From Chrysaora quinquecirrha (Eukaryota; Cnidaria; Scyphozoa; Semaeostomeae; Pelagiidae): a stretch of 64,000 nt of DNA. The stretch spans positions 106,523 through 170,522 of the forward strand of contig JACTAT010000002.1 of assembly GCA_014526335.1 (NCBI GenBank), given 5' to 3'. The notes beneath the pieces were generated by a model. The model made no database searches. It saw only the letters and a program-made list of their open reading frames with translations, and was not told the origin of the DNA. Each line of letters begins with the position of its first letter. Positions within the stretch are counted from its first letter, which is position 1. Below are positions 45,619 through 57,831 of this stretch, piece after piece. The translations under genes were made by a program, and so were the position numbers.

Positions 45619-46622
45619 AAAAATGTTATATTGCTTTGTTTTCTTGCTGTGTCACAAGAGCACTGCATCTAGATCTTGTGAATGATTTAAGTACGTCTAC
45701 GTTTGTATGTTGTTTGCGTCGATTTTGCTCAAGAAGAGGTGTACCTTCTATAATTGTTTCGGACAATGCTAAGACATTCAAATCGACAGCGAAATTACTG
45801 GATAAACTATCTAAGGATCAGAAAGTTGCGGAATATTTAGAGTCTAAGCGGATAACTTGGAAATTTAATCTGGAGAGGTCCCCATGGTGGGGAGGCCAGT
45901 TCGAGCGAATGGTAGGGCTGGTCAAAAGATGCTTGAGAAAGGTCCTAGGAAACGCTAGGCTTTCATTCGATGAGTTGCAGACTGTTCTTACTGAAATTGA
46001 GAACACATTGAATTCACGACCGCTCACTTATCAGTATGATGAAATAGGAGTCGAAGTATTAACCCCATATCATTTAATGTTTGGGAGAAGATTGTCATCT
46101 TTAGCGGATCAGCTTGATTGCAGTGTCGGAGATAGTGATAAGGAATGTAGTCTTTCTAAAAGATTTGAGTATTTAACTCGTAAATTAAGCCACTTTTGGA
46201 ACAGGTGGCATAGGGAATATCTTGTAGGTTTGAGAGAAAGACATAAAATGGAGTCGAAGGAAGAAACACAGATTCGAATTGGAGACATCGTGGTGATTGA
46301 AGAAGACAATGTTAAAAGGGGAATGTGGAAGGTCGGAGTAATTGAGGAATTGATTATTGGGAAGGATGGTGTAGTTAGAGGCGCCAAGGTGCGTAAAGGA
46401 GGTAAAGGTAAGACGGATATATTATGCAGACCTCTGCAAAAACTTTACCCTTTGGAAAATGCTACTATGACCGTAGGTGAGGATGAGAGGAAAGGTAAGG
46501 AGTGTGATAATAAGAGTGGAGAAAGTGTGGTGCGTGAGAGCCCCAAGAGTAGACGCCCTACCACCCGGGCTGCGGCCAGGGATGCGCGGTGGAAGTCCAG
46601 ACTTATGCTTGACTCCGCTTGA
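45573..46622 (+). pseudogene. BEL pol part 3: integrase core and C-terminal domain
   Basis: The integrase core shows the first Asp just before FAGPLFFKD, the second in IIVSDNAKTFKST and the Glu in WWGGQFERMVGLVKR. A DUF5641-like segment (GDIVVIEEDNVKRGMWKVG) follows. Stop TGA at 46620-46622, 16 bp before the 3' LTR. Confidence 0.85.
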
Positions 46623-46638
46623 GTCAAGGAGGGGGGAG

Positions 46639-47171
46639 TGTTGGGGAAACCCCGCGATCTCGCACTGCGCAGCTCAACCTTATTGTTGTTTATTTTATCG
46701 TTATTCTCAGTGCTTGTAATATGAAACATGCTTATTTAGATTTGTTCATTGATTCTTATGCCTACAGGTTCGGTATACTTTATTAATCATACTATTTTTT
46801 CTTTCTTATTGTTATTCGAATTATTGTACGTAAGAACCTCGATTAGAATCGATCGAGAACGAGGTTCCGGAAAATGAGTAACTTGTTTGTACCTTAAAGA
46901 ACTAAGAATTTACGTAAATTGTACTTAAAAAATCTTCCTAGTTTAATCTTATTGGTTCATAGTATTATACGCCCTTATTACGTATTTCCTTGTTGTAAGC
47001 TTTACATTATTGTACTTTTTTAACCTTGTTCAGTTGCGTAGAAGTTGAGTTGAAATTCGGATGAATTATGATATTTGAGTAAGAGTCGAATTCTTATTTT
47101 TGAGTTGATTTCTGTGGGTTCGAAAACGTATCTCTCCGAGTCAGTGCTTTAGAATAGTAAAATATTCAACA
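46639..47171 (+). repeat. 3' LTR of the BEL/Pao element
   Basis: 533 bp, apparently identical to the 5' LTR and followed by CAATC, the duplicated target. Confidence 0.93.
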
Positions 47172-47519
47172 CAATCAAAACGAAATTTATAATTAATTAT
47201 TAATTATTTGAAAATAACTGAAAACTGAAAAACAAACATATGAATAATATTAAATGATATTTCAATAAATGAATAATTATGGTTAAATAATAAATTTGAT
47301 TAATAGATAAACTGTATAGTTTTTATCAGATATTATCAAAATTTAAAGTTACGTTTCTGTAGTTTATGTTGTGGCTTCCACTACTGCTGCTTTTCGATAA
47401 CTGCCTTGACTACTGACTATCATTAGCAATTCCACCGGCATGATACTGTCATAACTGCAAAAACACTGCCATTAATCACCATCTGCTGCCACGAGCGCTG
47501 CCACGAGCCCTATATTATT

Positions 47520-48060
47520 ACTACAGTACTGTTATATTAGTGCACCTGCATAGATGCTATAACTGCTAATGCTTTTTTGGATGCTGCTATTACCACTAAC
47601 GTCATTGCCACTGCCTCACTCTATGGGTCAATGCAACTGCCTTTGATCTTTGTCCACGATACTGTCACTGCAATGTCGCAACTGGTACTGCATATGTGCT
47701 ATCGCTGCTAATGCTTTTTCACGCCACTATTGCTACTTAATTAAGCCATTGGCACTGCCTCGCACTTATGGTCTACGCAACTGTCGTTAAGCTTTGTCTA
47801 CGTACTACCACTATACTGTCGCAGCTGCTACTGCCTGTATGACATCATTGCGAATACTTCCTCGGATGCTCTCATTGCTACAAAAGTTGATGCCACTGCC
47901 TCACACTTTATGGGTCCATGCAACTGCCTTTAAGACTACCACTGCACTGTCGCAACTGCTACTGCCTGTATGTTGTCACCGCTAATGCTTTTCGGATGCC
48001 ACTATTGCTACTAACATCATTGCCCATTGCCACTGCCTCGCACTGCGGACATATGCAAGT
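47520..48060. repeat. Minisatellite with ~135-146 bp period
   Basis: About four imperfect units containing GCTAATGCTTTTTCGGATGC, CACTGCCTCACACTTTATGG and CAACTGCTACTGCCTGTAT. The stretch 47172-47519 before it and 48061-48880 after it show no gene; a 69-residue frame at 48210-48419 has no recognisable motif. Confidence 0.65.
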
Positions 48061-48880
48061 GTCTTGCATTGTGACACCCTGTGACAAGACATTACCTTGA
48101 CACGATTTTCTACAATGAGCACCTTTATAAGGTACTCGGGGCTGAAAATTCGCAAAAAATCAAAGAACAACTTTAAATGAACTATCGAGGCTAGAATGGA
48201 AAACTACAAATGAATTTTTCTCAAAAACAAGACGGTGTAGACTCATTACATAAGTCCCACTCTTCGTTAACAGCAACGGCAGCCTTTGGCAAAAGCAACG
48301 AATTTACTTTTAAAAAAATTGAATTGGATGGGCCAATGCTCAGAGTAGCTCTAAGCGACCTATCTCTATCTACATCAGATTGGCTTAAGAAAACTACGCC
48401 TCATGGAATGAGTCTATAGACGGTGTATACAACTAATTGACATGTACAGTATAACAACATATTTCCCAGAGTAAATATATTCGGACTTATCAAGGCTGTT
48501 TCTGACACTGTATTAGACATGATAGTCACCACTTATCATGACAAGCTTTTGATATTTAGTTGGGCAACGTTTCGGGAGAGATCCGTCTCCCATCATCGGG
48601 CAATGAGAAATGTGGTTTCTTTCCTATTTATTGCAATGGTCGGATCGAAAGGTGTGAAACTAACATATTTCCCATCTGACTACCCCCCCCCCCCCCAAAC
48701 TCAATTCCCTCAATTTATATTTGACGTTAAAAACGGAATAAATTTAAATTAATTTGATGCAAAAATTAGTATTCATTAACATAATTCGCGTTAAGGAACA
48801 GTGTAAGAAACTTTCAGTTCAGCCTCATTTGGCTGGTTCCTTACAAAGAAAACTTGTAACTGTGACTATGAGCATGACTA

Positions 48881-49253
48881 CACTCTTTTTTATAAGAACA
48901 ATTTTATAAGAACACGAGCCTGGATTTTGCCCAGATTTTAAGAACAAATTAAGAACAAGCTGAGGCTGGCATTTTCAAAAGCCTTAAGAATATCAGGTAA
49001 ATATATAAGTAAGACAGACTGAACGTAAAAAGCAAGCAAACAAAGAAATAGACAAAAATGCTGCATTTTCACACAAACCTAGTTCGACCCCAGACATTCA
49101 TTGAAAAATATAGATATTCAAGTAACCAAGGAATTAAGAACAGATTAAGATACCCAGAGTAAGATTAAGAACATTTCAGGCTCAAAAACGGCAAAAATTT
49201 AAGAACAGCCAGCCTCGATCAAAATTTCCTGGTTCTTATAAAAAAAAAGAGTG
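48881..49253. mobile_element. 373-bp Tc1/mariner-type MITE
   Basis: Flanked by TA on both sides. The ends CACTCTTTTTTATAAGAAC and GTTCTTATAAAAAAAAAGAGTG are inverted. The interior has many TTAAGAACA words and no transposase. Confidence 0.65.
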
Positions 49254-49675
49254 TATGGTATGATCGACTATGTTAAAGCAAAACACAATTTATCTTGCGC
49301 TGTTCATCGCAGTGTTGCTGTTCGGATAACCATTTTAAGTTCTTATTATTCGTTTAATTTCAACAACCTTTGTTATATATAAAAAAGATAAAGAATTAGA
49401 GTTCGTAAACCGAGTTAATGCTCAAGCAAATATTTAATATAAAATTATTTTTCATACAAGGATTACATTTTCCTGGTCCTAAAATCCGATTTGGGCAGTT
49501 TTTCGGACACTGAGTTTCACCGCCAGAAAAGATATGAAAACATCAATTTAGTTCTACAGTTTTTAGACATAAAATAAAAAGCAATAATAGCTTTATTGTT
49601 GCAATAGTATAACCTATGTTTGACTGCTGATCGTGCCCGTGGGATCGGTGGGATACTTCATTGCTATAAATATTT

Positions 49676-49799
49676 TGCTACCCATGTGTAGAGATTCTTT
49701 ACGAAAAACCAACCCATGTGTAGGGAAATTGGCGCTGAAAAAGTTACCCATTTGGGCGGCACGTCTAGTATATTGAACAATGGCAGTACCCCCCCGGGG
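49676..49799. mobile_element. Fragment of the CCCCCGGGG-ended element
   Basis: It shares CCCATGTGTAG, GGCGCTGAAAAA, ACCCATTTGGGCGG and TTGAACAATG..GTACCCCCCCGGGG with the element at 11611-12017, in reverse order. Only one end is clear. Confidence 0.5.
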
Positions 49800-50337
49800 A
49801 TCATGGCCTAGATCTCGAAATCTTTTTTCGACTACTCCTGTTTTTGAAACGATGCTTTTTAAAATATTGTTATTTCAAACAAAAATCTTCCCCTTCCTTG
49901 ATGTTGACTCATGCTAAGCAGCAAGCAGAAAGTTAGAGAGCGACGGGATGTTTTTGTTTTTGTTTTCAAAGGCGTGTTGAGATTCGGAAATTTTCCGGCA
50001 TACTTAGCAATTTTCTTGTTTCGAGGCCGCAAATGTTCTTACGTTGTTCCTATTTGACATATCGAGCCTCAATATTCTTATCAAGTTTGTTCATAAAAAA
50101 GAGTTTACTATAACATACCAAATCCATTTTGAGATGATTTCGAAAGCCGTTATTCGCTTCCTTTTTGTCGCTTTATTTCTCGAGACCCTTTACGAGCCAC
50201 AGATGTTTTAACTTAGCTACTGTTGAAATTTCTTGTCGCTCAGAGGCTTTCCCACAACACCGTAAAAGAGCAATTCAATTGCACAGCCAAATACATTGAA
50301 ACAAAGCAACGGGTGAATTAGAATTTCAGGACATTGG

Positions 50338-51495
50338 CCTGTTTACACAATGAAGTTAACCTGGGTTCAACCCGGCTTACAACTCTTTGAACACTAAGTG
50401 TAAACGCAAACTCGCGGATCTTGGGTTAATCCCACTTCGACCAAATTCATGCGTGCACGCTTGGAGAACGTAAAAAAAACTAAACAAAACAGTATAGAAC
50501 AGTAGAACATTAAATCTGAATTTTCGGGGTCTTCTCCGTTGTTCTAAATGCAAACATTGGCAGGGTTCGCTCTACATTGTGCCCCGGGTTGGGTATGAAC
50601 TACAATTTCTTACAAATTGTTGAACCCCTGTATAGAAAATCTATTTTTGCCCTCCCCTCCCCTCCCTGATGTCATTGTCTTTGCTGACGATGCTTGACCA
50701 TACATTTAATTTGATATACAATTCAACATTGATATTGGGGGGGGGGGGCAAAATACTCGAGGAAAACTGGTAATATGGTAGGGGTCCAACAAATTTGTAA
50801 GTGGTTGTTGAAGCATGAACGGGGATGTGCCCCGATATTTTACAGACCCACCCACTTATAATGTAAACACAGGCCGGACACAGGCCCTACATAATGGGCA
50901 ACAAAACAAGTGGAAAATGAGAGCAATAAGGCTTTCTAGTTGTTCATTGTAATTGCACTACGAAGATCTTCAACGCGTTATCACTATTTGGACTCATATT
51001 CTTAAATTTTCCAGCCTCCTCTTTTGTATTTTGCTTAGAGTCAAGTATACCAATGTTAAGAGAATTTCAGGGCCAAAATCCAACCATATGTGGGCACATT
51101 CCCGTACCGAAATGATATTAAGAACCCCTTCAGGACATTGCATCAAACGTGTGCGCTCTTTATTGCGTCCTAATGGTAAGAGCCTAGGGGCAAATTTCTT
51201 CAATGAAATCTCTTTGATATTTGCTGAAAATCCTATTTTTTCATGGAAATCTTTTTGTTTTAATTGCAATCTCGTACACATTCTGAAGAGTAAAATGCCC
51301 TCCCCCGGCAACAAAAAACAGCCAACCAAATCGCCTCCGCCAATCAGAGGTGGGCTATATAATACGTACCGTATCTAAGGAACCCATATCCTTATAGAGG
51401 AACCCGGGATAGTCGTGTTTACACTGCAAAAATTAAACCCGGATTAACACAAGCCGGGATGAGCCCAGTTTGAATATGCTGTGTAAACGAGGCTT
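50338..51495. mobile_element. ~1.16 kb foldback element with GGCCTGTTTACACA ends
   Basis: The left end reads TTGGCCTGTTTACACAATG with CTGGGTTCAACCCGGCTT inside. The right end reads, in reverse complement, AAGCCTCGTTTACACAGCAT with CATCCCGGCTTG inside. A G-run lies at about 50738-50748. No transposase is present. Confidence 0.5.
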
Positions 51496-51995
51496 AATTA
51501 GCAAAAGGCTTCTTGAAAGGATAGATAGAGTGTCCCAAAGCATAATGGGACAACAACGTGCCGGTGTGTAGGGCAAAAATTTACCGCGGACACTGAGTGA
51601 GGACCTGAAATAAGGTTGGAAAAGCTGCGTTTACACGAGAAAAGTACTAAAACGAAAAGAACCAGATTTTTTGAGACGCTTGAACTTTGAAAATCTGGAC
51701 AAAGTTTCACGATTTCCAACCAGTGAACTGATTTTCGTCAGTATATTTGAATTTGAAATAGCTTGAAAAGGAACAATAAAATTGGGGCGGAACAATTGAA
51801 ATATAAAAACATCCAGAAACCTAAAGCCCGGCGCACACTAGGGCTATCAGCTGGGCTGAGTGCCACTCGTGAGAAATGTCTGAGCTGTTTCCTCAAGTGT
51901 GCGGTGTCGAATTCTGCAATTTTGGTCACTCGTGCCATCCGCGCACGTTATTCAACATGTTGAATAATTTCTTGCACGAGTGAATATTTCCTCAC

Positions 51996-52550
51996 AGTGT
52001 GCGCACGTTCTGAGCTATCAGCTCAGCATTCGACATGAATGAGCATGCGCTTTTCCATAGTTACAGCATTTCCAAAGTTCCATAGATGGCAACGCTTTAA
52101 TTTTCACGACAAAATAATCCTGTTCGTTAAAGCTATTGTCATGAAGAGATGATGAGGACAGGAAGCTTTATTATTTGAGGATATTTAAAGCACAGATGGA
52201 GAAACATTTTTAAAAGAAAATACATTTCTTGAAAGGATTAGAAAAGCTCAAAATTCGACTTTTTATAAAAAGTGGTCCATCCATGGCGACTGTACTCTAG
52301 TTCCAAGCTTTTCGGCAAGATCTTGAAAGGCCTTATCCCGTAGCTCCCCATTCTTAAATTCGGGACACCGTACGTCGTAAAGACACGGATAATCAAGCCA
52401 AAAATCAGCCATCTTTTCTTCTAGGACTGCTTCAGCAATTATTGAGGTCTTTTCCGCCATGTTGATTCTTCAGGTGTGCTTGTGTCACTGTCAAAGCACA
52501 TGCGCATTCATGTCGAGTGCTGAGCTGATAGCTCAGAACGCGCGCACACT
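51996..52550. mobile_element. Inner 555-bp element with AGTGTGCGCRCGTTCTGAGC ends
   Basis: The inverted ends run ~55 bp (AGTGTGCGCACGTTCTGAGC left; GCTCAGAACGCGCGCACACT right). They enclose the MADF-domain frame at 52263-52460. A non-autonomous PIF/Harbinger relative is likely because those elements carry MADF/Myb-type accessory genes, but a 3-bp target duplication was not evident. Confidence 0.5.
52263..52460 (-). pseudogene. MADF-domain accessory-protein fragment
   Basis: A 65-residue minus-strand frame with the MADF N-terminal half: FWLDYPCLYDVRCPEFKNG then AFQDLAEKLG. The rest of the domain is lost after the LG position. It has the look of the DNA-binding partner protein of Harbinger transposons rather than a host gene. 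Confidence 0.6.
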
Positions 52551-53538
52551 TATAATCTAAATATAAGCTGAATTTCCGTGTTAAGTATAAGAGAGTTTTT
52601 ATGACTAATCTAAATCTCGTAGCGATACAGAGGCTCTTACGCCTTTTTACGCAAATGAAGCCATCAAACAAGGAAATAACATGTAACAGGAAAGTTTAAA
52701 AAAATGTTACTCATACAAAAAACAAGAACGTCAATAGGAAAAATGTAAGAATGTGGACACAAATTGCCCAGCGTGCGTGCGCATGCATGTAGAGCATGTG
52801 AAGTTCCCACAATCTGCGCCGATGGCACGAGTGACCAAAATCGCAAAATACGATACCGCACACTTGAGGAAACAGCTCAGACATTTTTCACGAGTGACAC
52901 TCAGCTCAGCTGATAGCTCTCACGTCAAATTTTGACGCCATGTGTGAATTGAAATTGTTTCTTAACGCATTTTGATTCCATTTGAACGCGTGAGGACATC
53001 TTCAAAGACACCGAATAAATAGACGCATTTTGAACATCTGATCAAGAGGGAAACATGACGGAAAACAAGGCGGTTCGTCGACTGTGTAAAATCAAGATGA
53101 GAATCTTGCAGGTAGTCAAGTTCTGTCACGAAGCCGTAACTCATGAAAAAAATGGTGATTCTCTCCCAGTTCCAATGTTTTGATGTAAATCTCCTGTTCC
53201 CGAAACCTACGCTTTCTATGCAAACTCCGTCCTTACTTTCCTTTTTCTGCAAATTCCCCGCAAATATTATCAAGTATTATAAGCAAAAGCAACTTTTTAA
53301 TATCTATAATAATATCTTTTTCCATCTTGAGTAAAGGAAAGCACGCGAAAATAATAGCAAAATGCGTCAAATGAAAGAAATGAACCTGAAATGCGTCAAA
53401 GTTAAGCTGTAGTGTGAATGAGTGCAATGATATTTAGTTTTCTCGACACGTTTTAAACGCATTTTCTTATCGCATTTCTAACTCGTTTTTAACGCATTTT
53501 TTGTTTAGTGGGAACCAAGCTTAAGTTCATAGACTTAC

Positions 53539-53676
53539 CAATTTGCCATCGTCATACCCGTTCATTTTGGAACCTTTTGACTTTTCAAGAGAGAGTAGAG
53601 ACGCTTGCAACTGGAGCTGACTTGAAGTGCTTGTGCTAGCTTCGGTACTTCGCTTGGCAAACAATGATATGCCTTT
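53539..53676 (-). CDS. Possible internal exon of an unidentified gene
   Basis: 138 nt bounded by a GGCAG acceptor and a TTG/GTAAGT donor, phase 0 to 0, coding KGISLFAKRSTEASTSTSSQ and on to KGSKMNGYDDGKL. Being hydrophilic and Ser/Gln-rich, it could be a cytoplasmic exon of the SEA/EGF/membrane gene to its right. However, that gene's last exon leaves phase 2 or stops, so a connecting exon would be needed. Could be chance. Confidence 0.25.
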
Positions 53677-54036
53677 CTGCCTCTATTCAATGCCTTCAGG
53701 AAAGAAATGCATAATTACTTTGATTTCCTGAGCAAAAAAATGTTGCTTGAAAAATCTAATGATCGTGTAAATTTAATTTGATGTATTGTCATTGTTCTTT
53801 GAGCTCGACAGAAGTTTATTGGAGAGGAAGAAAATCTCATTCTGTCATGGACAATAGCATTCCTGTTTTTCAAATGAACGCATGAGAATAAGTCATGCAT
53901 TCAGGTTGTAATTCTTTAGGCCGCTTTTATGTCGCGTCGCATTATTAACCACAATGCTCAGTAGCGATTTTGGTTGCTGAGTTTGCTCTCGCAGCGGCGG
54001 TAAGGAGTTAAAACGTAAATGCCCCCGGCCACATTA

Positions 54037-54241
54037 CACGTTTTTTTACAAGAACACTGAAATTGAAGAAAGAATATAGTCACAGTGATTGATAGTTCAC
54101 CTGTTTTCTAGAGTTACGAACAGGACAGCGCCACTTCAGTAAATTTTAGTTTGTTTCTAGCTTCATAAAGCCTTGTAATGTTCTTTGCATGTTCTTAACT
54201 TTTCAGCCTCTGAAGCCTTATGCTCTTATAAAAAAAACGTG
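54037..54241. mobile_element. 205-bp Tc1/mariner-type MITE
   Basis: Flanked by TA. The ends are CACGTTTTTTTACAAGAACA and GCTCTTATAAAAAAAACGTG. Related to the 48881-49253 element but shorter. The region 54242-55100 beyond it shows no gene. Confidence 0.6.
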
Positions 54242-55119
54242 TATCAACTCGCCCAGTTCCGATGTCTAGTGCTGGTGGAGAGATTCATGGGTGACATTCT
54301 GAAAAAGTGTGGTTATTTATTTTGTATTAAACAACATTGAGTTCATTGTAAGTGTAAGTAAGAACGCCTCTCAAGAAGAGATTGTTCGACGCGTGCGCGC
54401 TAGTGACACGCATGCTCAACAAACCATCTTGAAAATCATGCCGCTCTTGAGGTGATAAGAAAATCAAGACGCGACGCGGCGGGACAGTGTTATCATGCCA
54501 ATCCCATATATGACGCTCTTAAGTCTTGTTTTTCTATTGTTTCACAAAATAAAAGCGAAGTAAATCTGCGAAGGAGCAGCCGTGGCGTCTCAGTGTAACT
54601 GCAATGATCGCGATGAAAACCACAGCGCTGCGCTCAGTATAACTGCAGTGCTGGGCACAATCTTATGATGAGACGAAAACCAAAACGCGACGATATCATT
54701 CCAGCATATTGTAACAGGGGCCCTGGTCTCCGCCCAAAAAATGGGGAACTTGAAAGTGCTTTGCTACCCTGTTCGATATACCCCGCCAACGGCCGTTTCA
54801 AGAGACGGTGAACGAACAAAAAACGAATGAAAAAGAGGGGGGGTTAAAGCTTCATGAAAAGCAGCAGATTAACAACCGAACAAAGATGGATACAAAAAAC
54901 TAACAATGTAAGAAAACAGCATTCATTCGTCTCAAAAATACTTGAATAAAAAGTTCGATTTTACTCTAAATTTATCCAAAATACGTGCCATGATAAAAAA
55001 TTATTCCAAAAAATTAATTGACTGCAAATGTAGTTGCATAGTTTTATACAATGTCTGTAAAAAACTATATAACTACTTGAGTCTGTAGCTTTCACTCCAC
55101 GACTTTTGACTTGTCGCTT

Positions 55120-55770
55120 AAATATAGACTTCTAGGAACTCCCAATTATTATTATACTTGTCTATCCAAGGCTAAGCTGGCACTAATGGTCACCTGCATC
55201 GCGGGCTTCAAAGTAAAATCATTATACTAAAATCAGCTGGTACTAATGGTCGCCTGCATCGCGGGCTTCAAAGTAAAATCATTATACTAAAATCAGAAAG
55301 AATCAATTCCTTATATTCATTAGGCAGCATAAGTAGGCAATTTGCAGCTATTAAGAAAGTAAGGAACTAAATGTCGCTCAAATAAAGACTTTTAGGAACT
55401 CCCAATTATTATTATACTTGTCTATCCAAGGCTAAGCTGGTACTAATGGTCGCCTGCATCGCAGGCTTCAAAGTAAAATCATTATACTAAAATCAGAAAG
55501 AATCAATTCCTTATATTCATTAGGCAGCATAAGTAGGCAATTTGCAGCTATTAAGAAAGTAAGGAACTAAATGTCACTCAAATAAAGACTTTTAGGAACT
55601 CCCAATTATTATTATACTTGTCTATCCAAGGCTAAGCTGGTACTAATGGTCGCCTGCATCGCGGGTTTCAAAGTAAAATCATTATACTAAAATCAGAATA
55701 ACTCAATTCCTCTTATTCATTAGGCAGCATAAGTCGGAAATCGGCAGCTACTAAGAAAGTAAGGCAGCAA
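55120..55770. repeat. ~202-bp tandem repeat
   Basis: Three and a part units with GGAACTCCCAATTATTATTA, GCTAAGCTGGTACTAATGGT and CATTAGGCAGCATAAGTAGG. Unit starts at about 55134, 55396 and 55597. The first unit has an internal ~62-bp duplication around the ACTAATGGTCGCCTGCATCG word. Confidence 0.85.
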
Positions 55771-56669
55771 ATGTGTTGGAACACTCCTATGTCGCAGCAT
55801 CAGGTCTCGACCGAAACATTTTCATGCGAGAAATGAAAAATAAATCGACAACTGACTGACAGACCCAAAATTCAGAACAGGTAGATTTTATCCGATGTCA
55901 CTTCACAACCACCAAAATAAGGTGGACGTGATTTTTTCACAAAATGCTTGGAAACAAGAGGAGAATTATCTCTGGAACCTGCCCTAGGGACAAGGGGGGT
56001 GACTAGCGACTAAGATCTACCTCTGAGATCCTAGCGGCTGGCGCTTCTAAATGCAACTTACTATGCTTTTCCAAAGTAATGCATTTTCTATCAATATTAA
56101 GATATTAGTACAAAACCTACGAAATACAAAACGAAAAAAATCTCTTATACAAAAATATAAAGCTACAAAATGAACTAAAATTAATTCTATCTTTTTATGA
56201 ATGCTATTTTTTAATTGTCCAAAATGCATGTACTTACTTGATTAATACGCGAAAATATTTGTTCGAAGATTATTACATGATAAAATACACCAAAAACCCC
56301 GCTTACACGACTGAAACTAAAGTTAAGAAAGATAAAAAGAACACCATGCGTTTCACGATATTACGATTAACACAAGGGCAATAATATGCGTTTACGGCCG
56401 GCCTCCAGTTAGCGATTTTCGTACGCGAGGGCTTGCGAAGCTTGCGTACGTGAAGTTGAGAGATTGTACAACTGGCGCTCAAATTCTGAGCTGAAAGTGA
56501 GAATAAAGTGAGAACAACAACAAACTTCGTGTATCAGGCATTTTGAGCACGAGTTCTCAACTGCTGTCAGCCCTCAGCTTTGATTGGTAATTGGCTGTGA
56601 AACTAGGCTTCAGTCTTTGCAAAAGCTTCAGAACAGAGCAGCATGAATCGTAACCAGTAGCAGTTATGA

Positions 56670-57010
56670 TACTTCCGCCAGTGCCTTGATAGAAATTTTA
56701 AAATGGCCGACTGTAGCTGAATTGATTAAAACCGAAACAGCTACCATGGTCTTTAAATCTATAAATGGTCTTGCTCTAGGTTATCTAACTGAACTTTTCA
56801 TGTTCCATTTATGAAAACATGTAACGGCCAGAAAGCATTTTCCTATCATGGTGCTGTAGTCTGAAACCGCCTTGGTTCGGAGATTAAGCAGGCAATCTCT
56901 ACCAGATAATTTAAAGATATGTTAAAATGATTTTTCTTTTGGTAGATGAAATTTTCTATTTTACATTCTAATTTGGTTTGAAGATAATTAATTAGTTTTA
57001 AGTATGTTTT
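56670..57010 (+). mobile_element. Degenerate LINE ORF2 fragment
   Basis: The forward translation, with several stops and shifts, reads ILKWPTVAELIKTETATMVF then KSINGLALGYLTELF, followed by an Arg/Ser-rich remnant, matching the C-terminal region of cnidarian LINE reverse transcriptases. Confidence 0.55.
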
Positions 57011-57179
57011 CTTTTGCACGGCCCCTTAAAAAACAGTCGCTCTGACTGATGGGGCAACCGTCGGTAAAATAATAAACAAAATAAAATGAGGGCTCTCATT
57101 CTATCATCGATTTCCCAAGATAAATGCTCAACAACACGTTCCTCTGGTACCCTGTTAATTGTCAAATAATAAATTTAGA

Positions 57180-57770
57180 TTGACTGGGTAAGGAAACATT
57201 AGAGAGTCCATGACAAGGTAAACGACCAGGCAAGGGGCAAGACAAGACAAGGACAAGACATGAAAAGACTGAACGAGCACAAGAGGACAAGGCAAGATAT
57301 GGCATGACAAGAGTATCCAAGGCAAGACAAGATGAGACACGACACGGGAATGTATGACACGACATGGCAAGACACGAAAAGACAAGACACGGCAAAAAAT
57401 GACAAGACAAGAAAAGACAAGACGAGACACAAGATATGACACGACAAGATTATCCAAGGCATGACAAGATGAGACACGACACGGGAATGTATGACACGAC
57501 ATGACCAGACACGAAGCGATAAGACACGGAAAAACTTAAGATGACATGACAAGACAAGACAAGGAAGAACAGACAAGAAAAGGCTAGACGAGGCACGAGA
57601 TGACATGGCAAGACATGATGTGACAAGATTATGCAAGGCAGAACAAGACGAGATAAGACACAGGAATGCAAAACATAACGTAACACGATACGACAAGACA
57701 AGACACAGAAAGACATGACATGACAAGACAAGACAAAGCAAGGCAGCGCAGGGCAAGATCAGGAAAGGTC
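57180..57770. repeat. AAGACAAGACACGACATG minisatellite
   Basis: Long degenerate array of GACAAGACAAGAC, GACACGACATGAC and GACACGGGAATGTATGACAC units. Minus-strand frames are Cys/Leu/Val-rich shadows in several registers, not genes. Confidence 0.9.
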
Positions 57771-57831
57771 AGGGAAATACAACGTAGGGCAAAGGCATAA
57801 TTCAGACCGTTTAATTAGTAAACAAAATATC

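Larger units (their letters stand above)
37638..47171 (+). mobile_element. BEL/Pao LTR retrotransposon, interrupted by a hAT element
   Basis: Two 533-bp LTRs (TGTTGGGG...TTCAACA) flank gag-pol remnants. The 5-bp target duplication CAATC is at 37633-37637 and 47172-47176. A purine-rich tract (AAGGAGGGGGGAG) precedes the 3' LTR. Domain order is gag, aspartic protease, reverse transcriptase, RNase H-like/A17 region, integrase, and a C-terminal DUF5641-like segment, typical of BEL/Pao. Three frame breaks and the hAT insertion show this copy cannot make its proteins. Without the hAT the element would be 5.9 kb. Confidence 0.93.
51826..52925. mobile_element. Outer palindromic element carrying a MADF fragment
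   Basis: 51826-51960 (GGCTATCAGCTGGGCTGAG, TTTGGTCACTCGTGCCATC) pairs with 52805-52925 (GATGGCACGAGTGACCAAA, CTCAGCTCAGCTGATAGCTC). A second inverted pair, 51996-52050 with 52492-52550, is nested inside. Confidence 0.6.

Noticed and set aside
38218..46622. Host gene reading of the gag/pol frames
   Set aside because: LTRs, target duplication and the protease-RT-integrase order show a BEL/Pao element.
48210..48419. 69-residue forward frame
   Set aside because: No motif, splice context or paralog; left as unsupported.
57155..57756. Cys/Leu/Val-rich minus-strand frames resembling membrane proteins
   Set aside because: They lie wholly in the GACAAGACACG minisatellite and occur in several overlapping registers.
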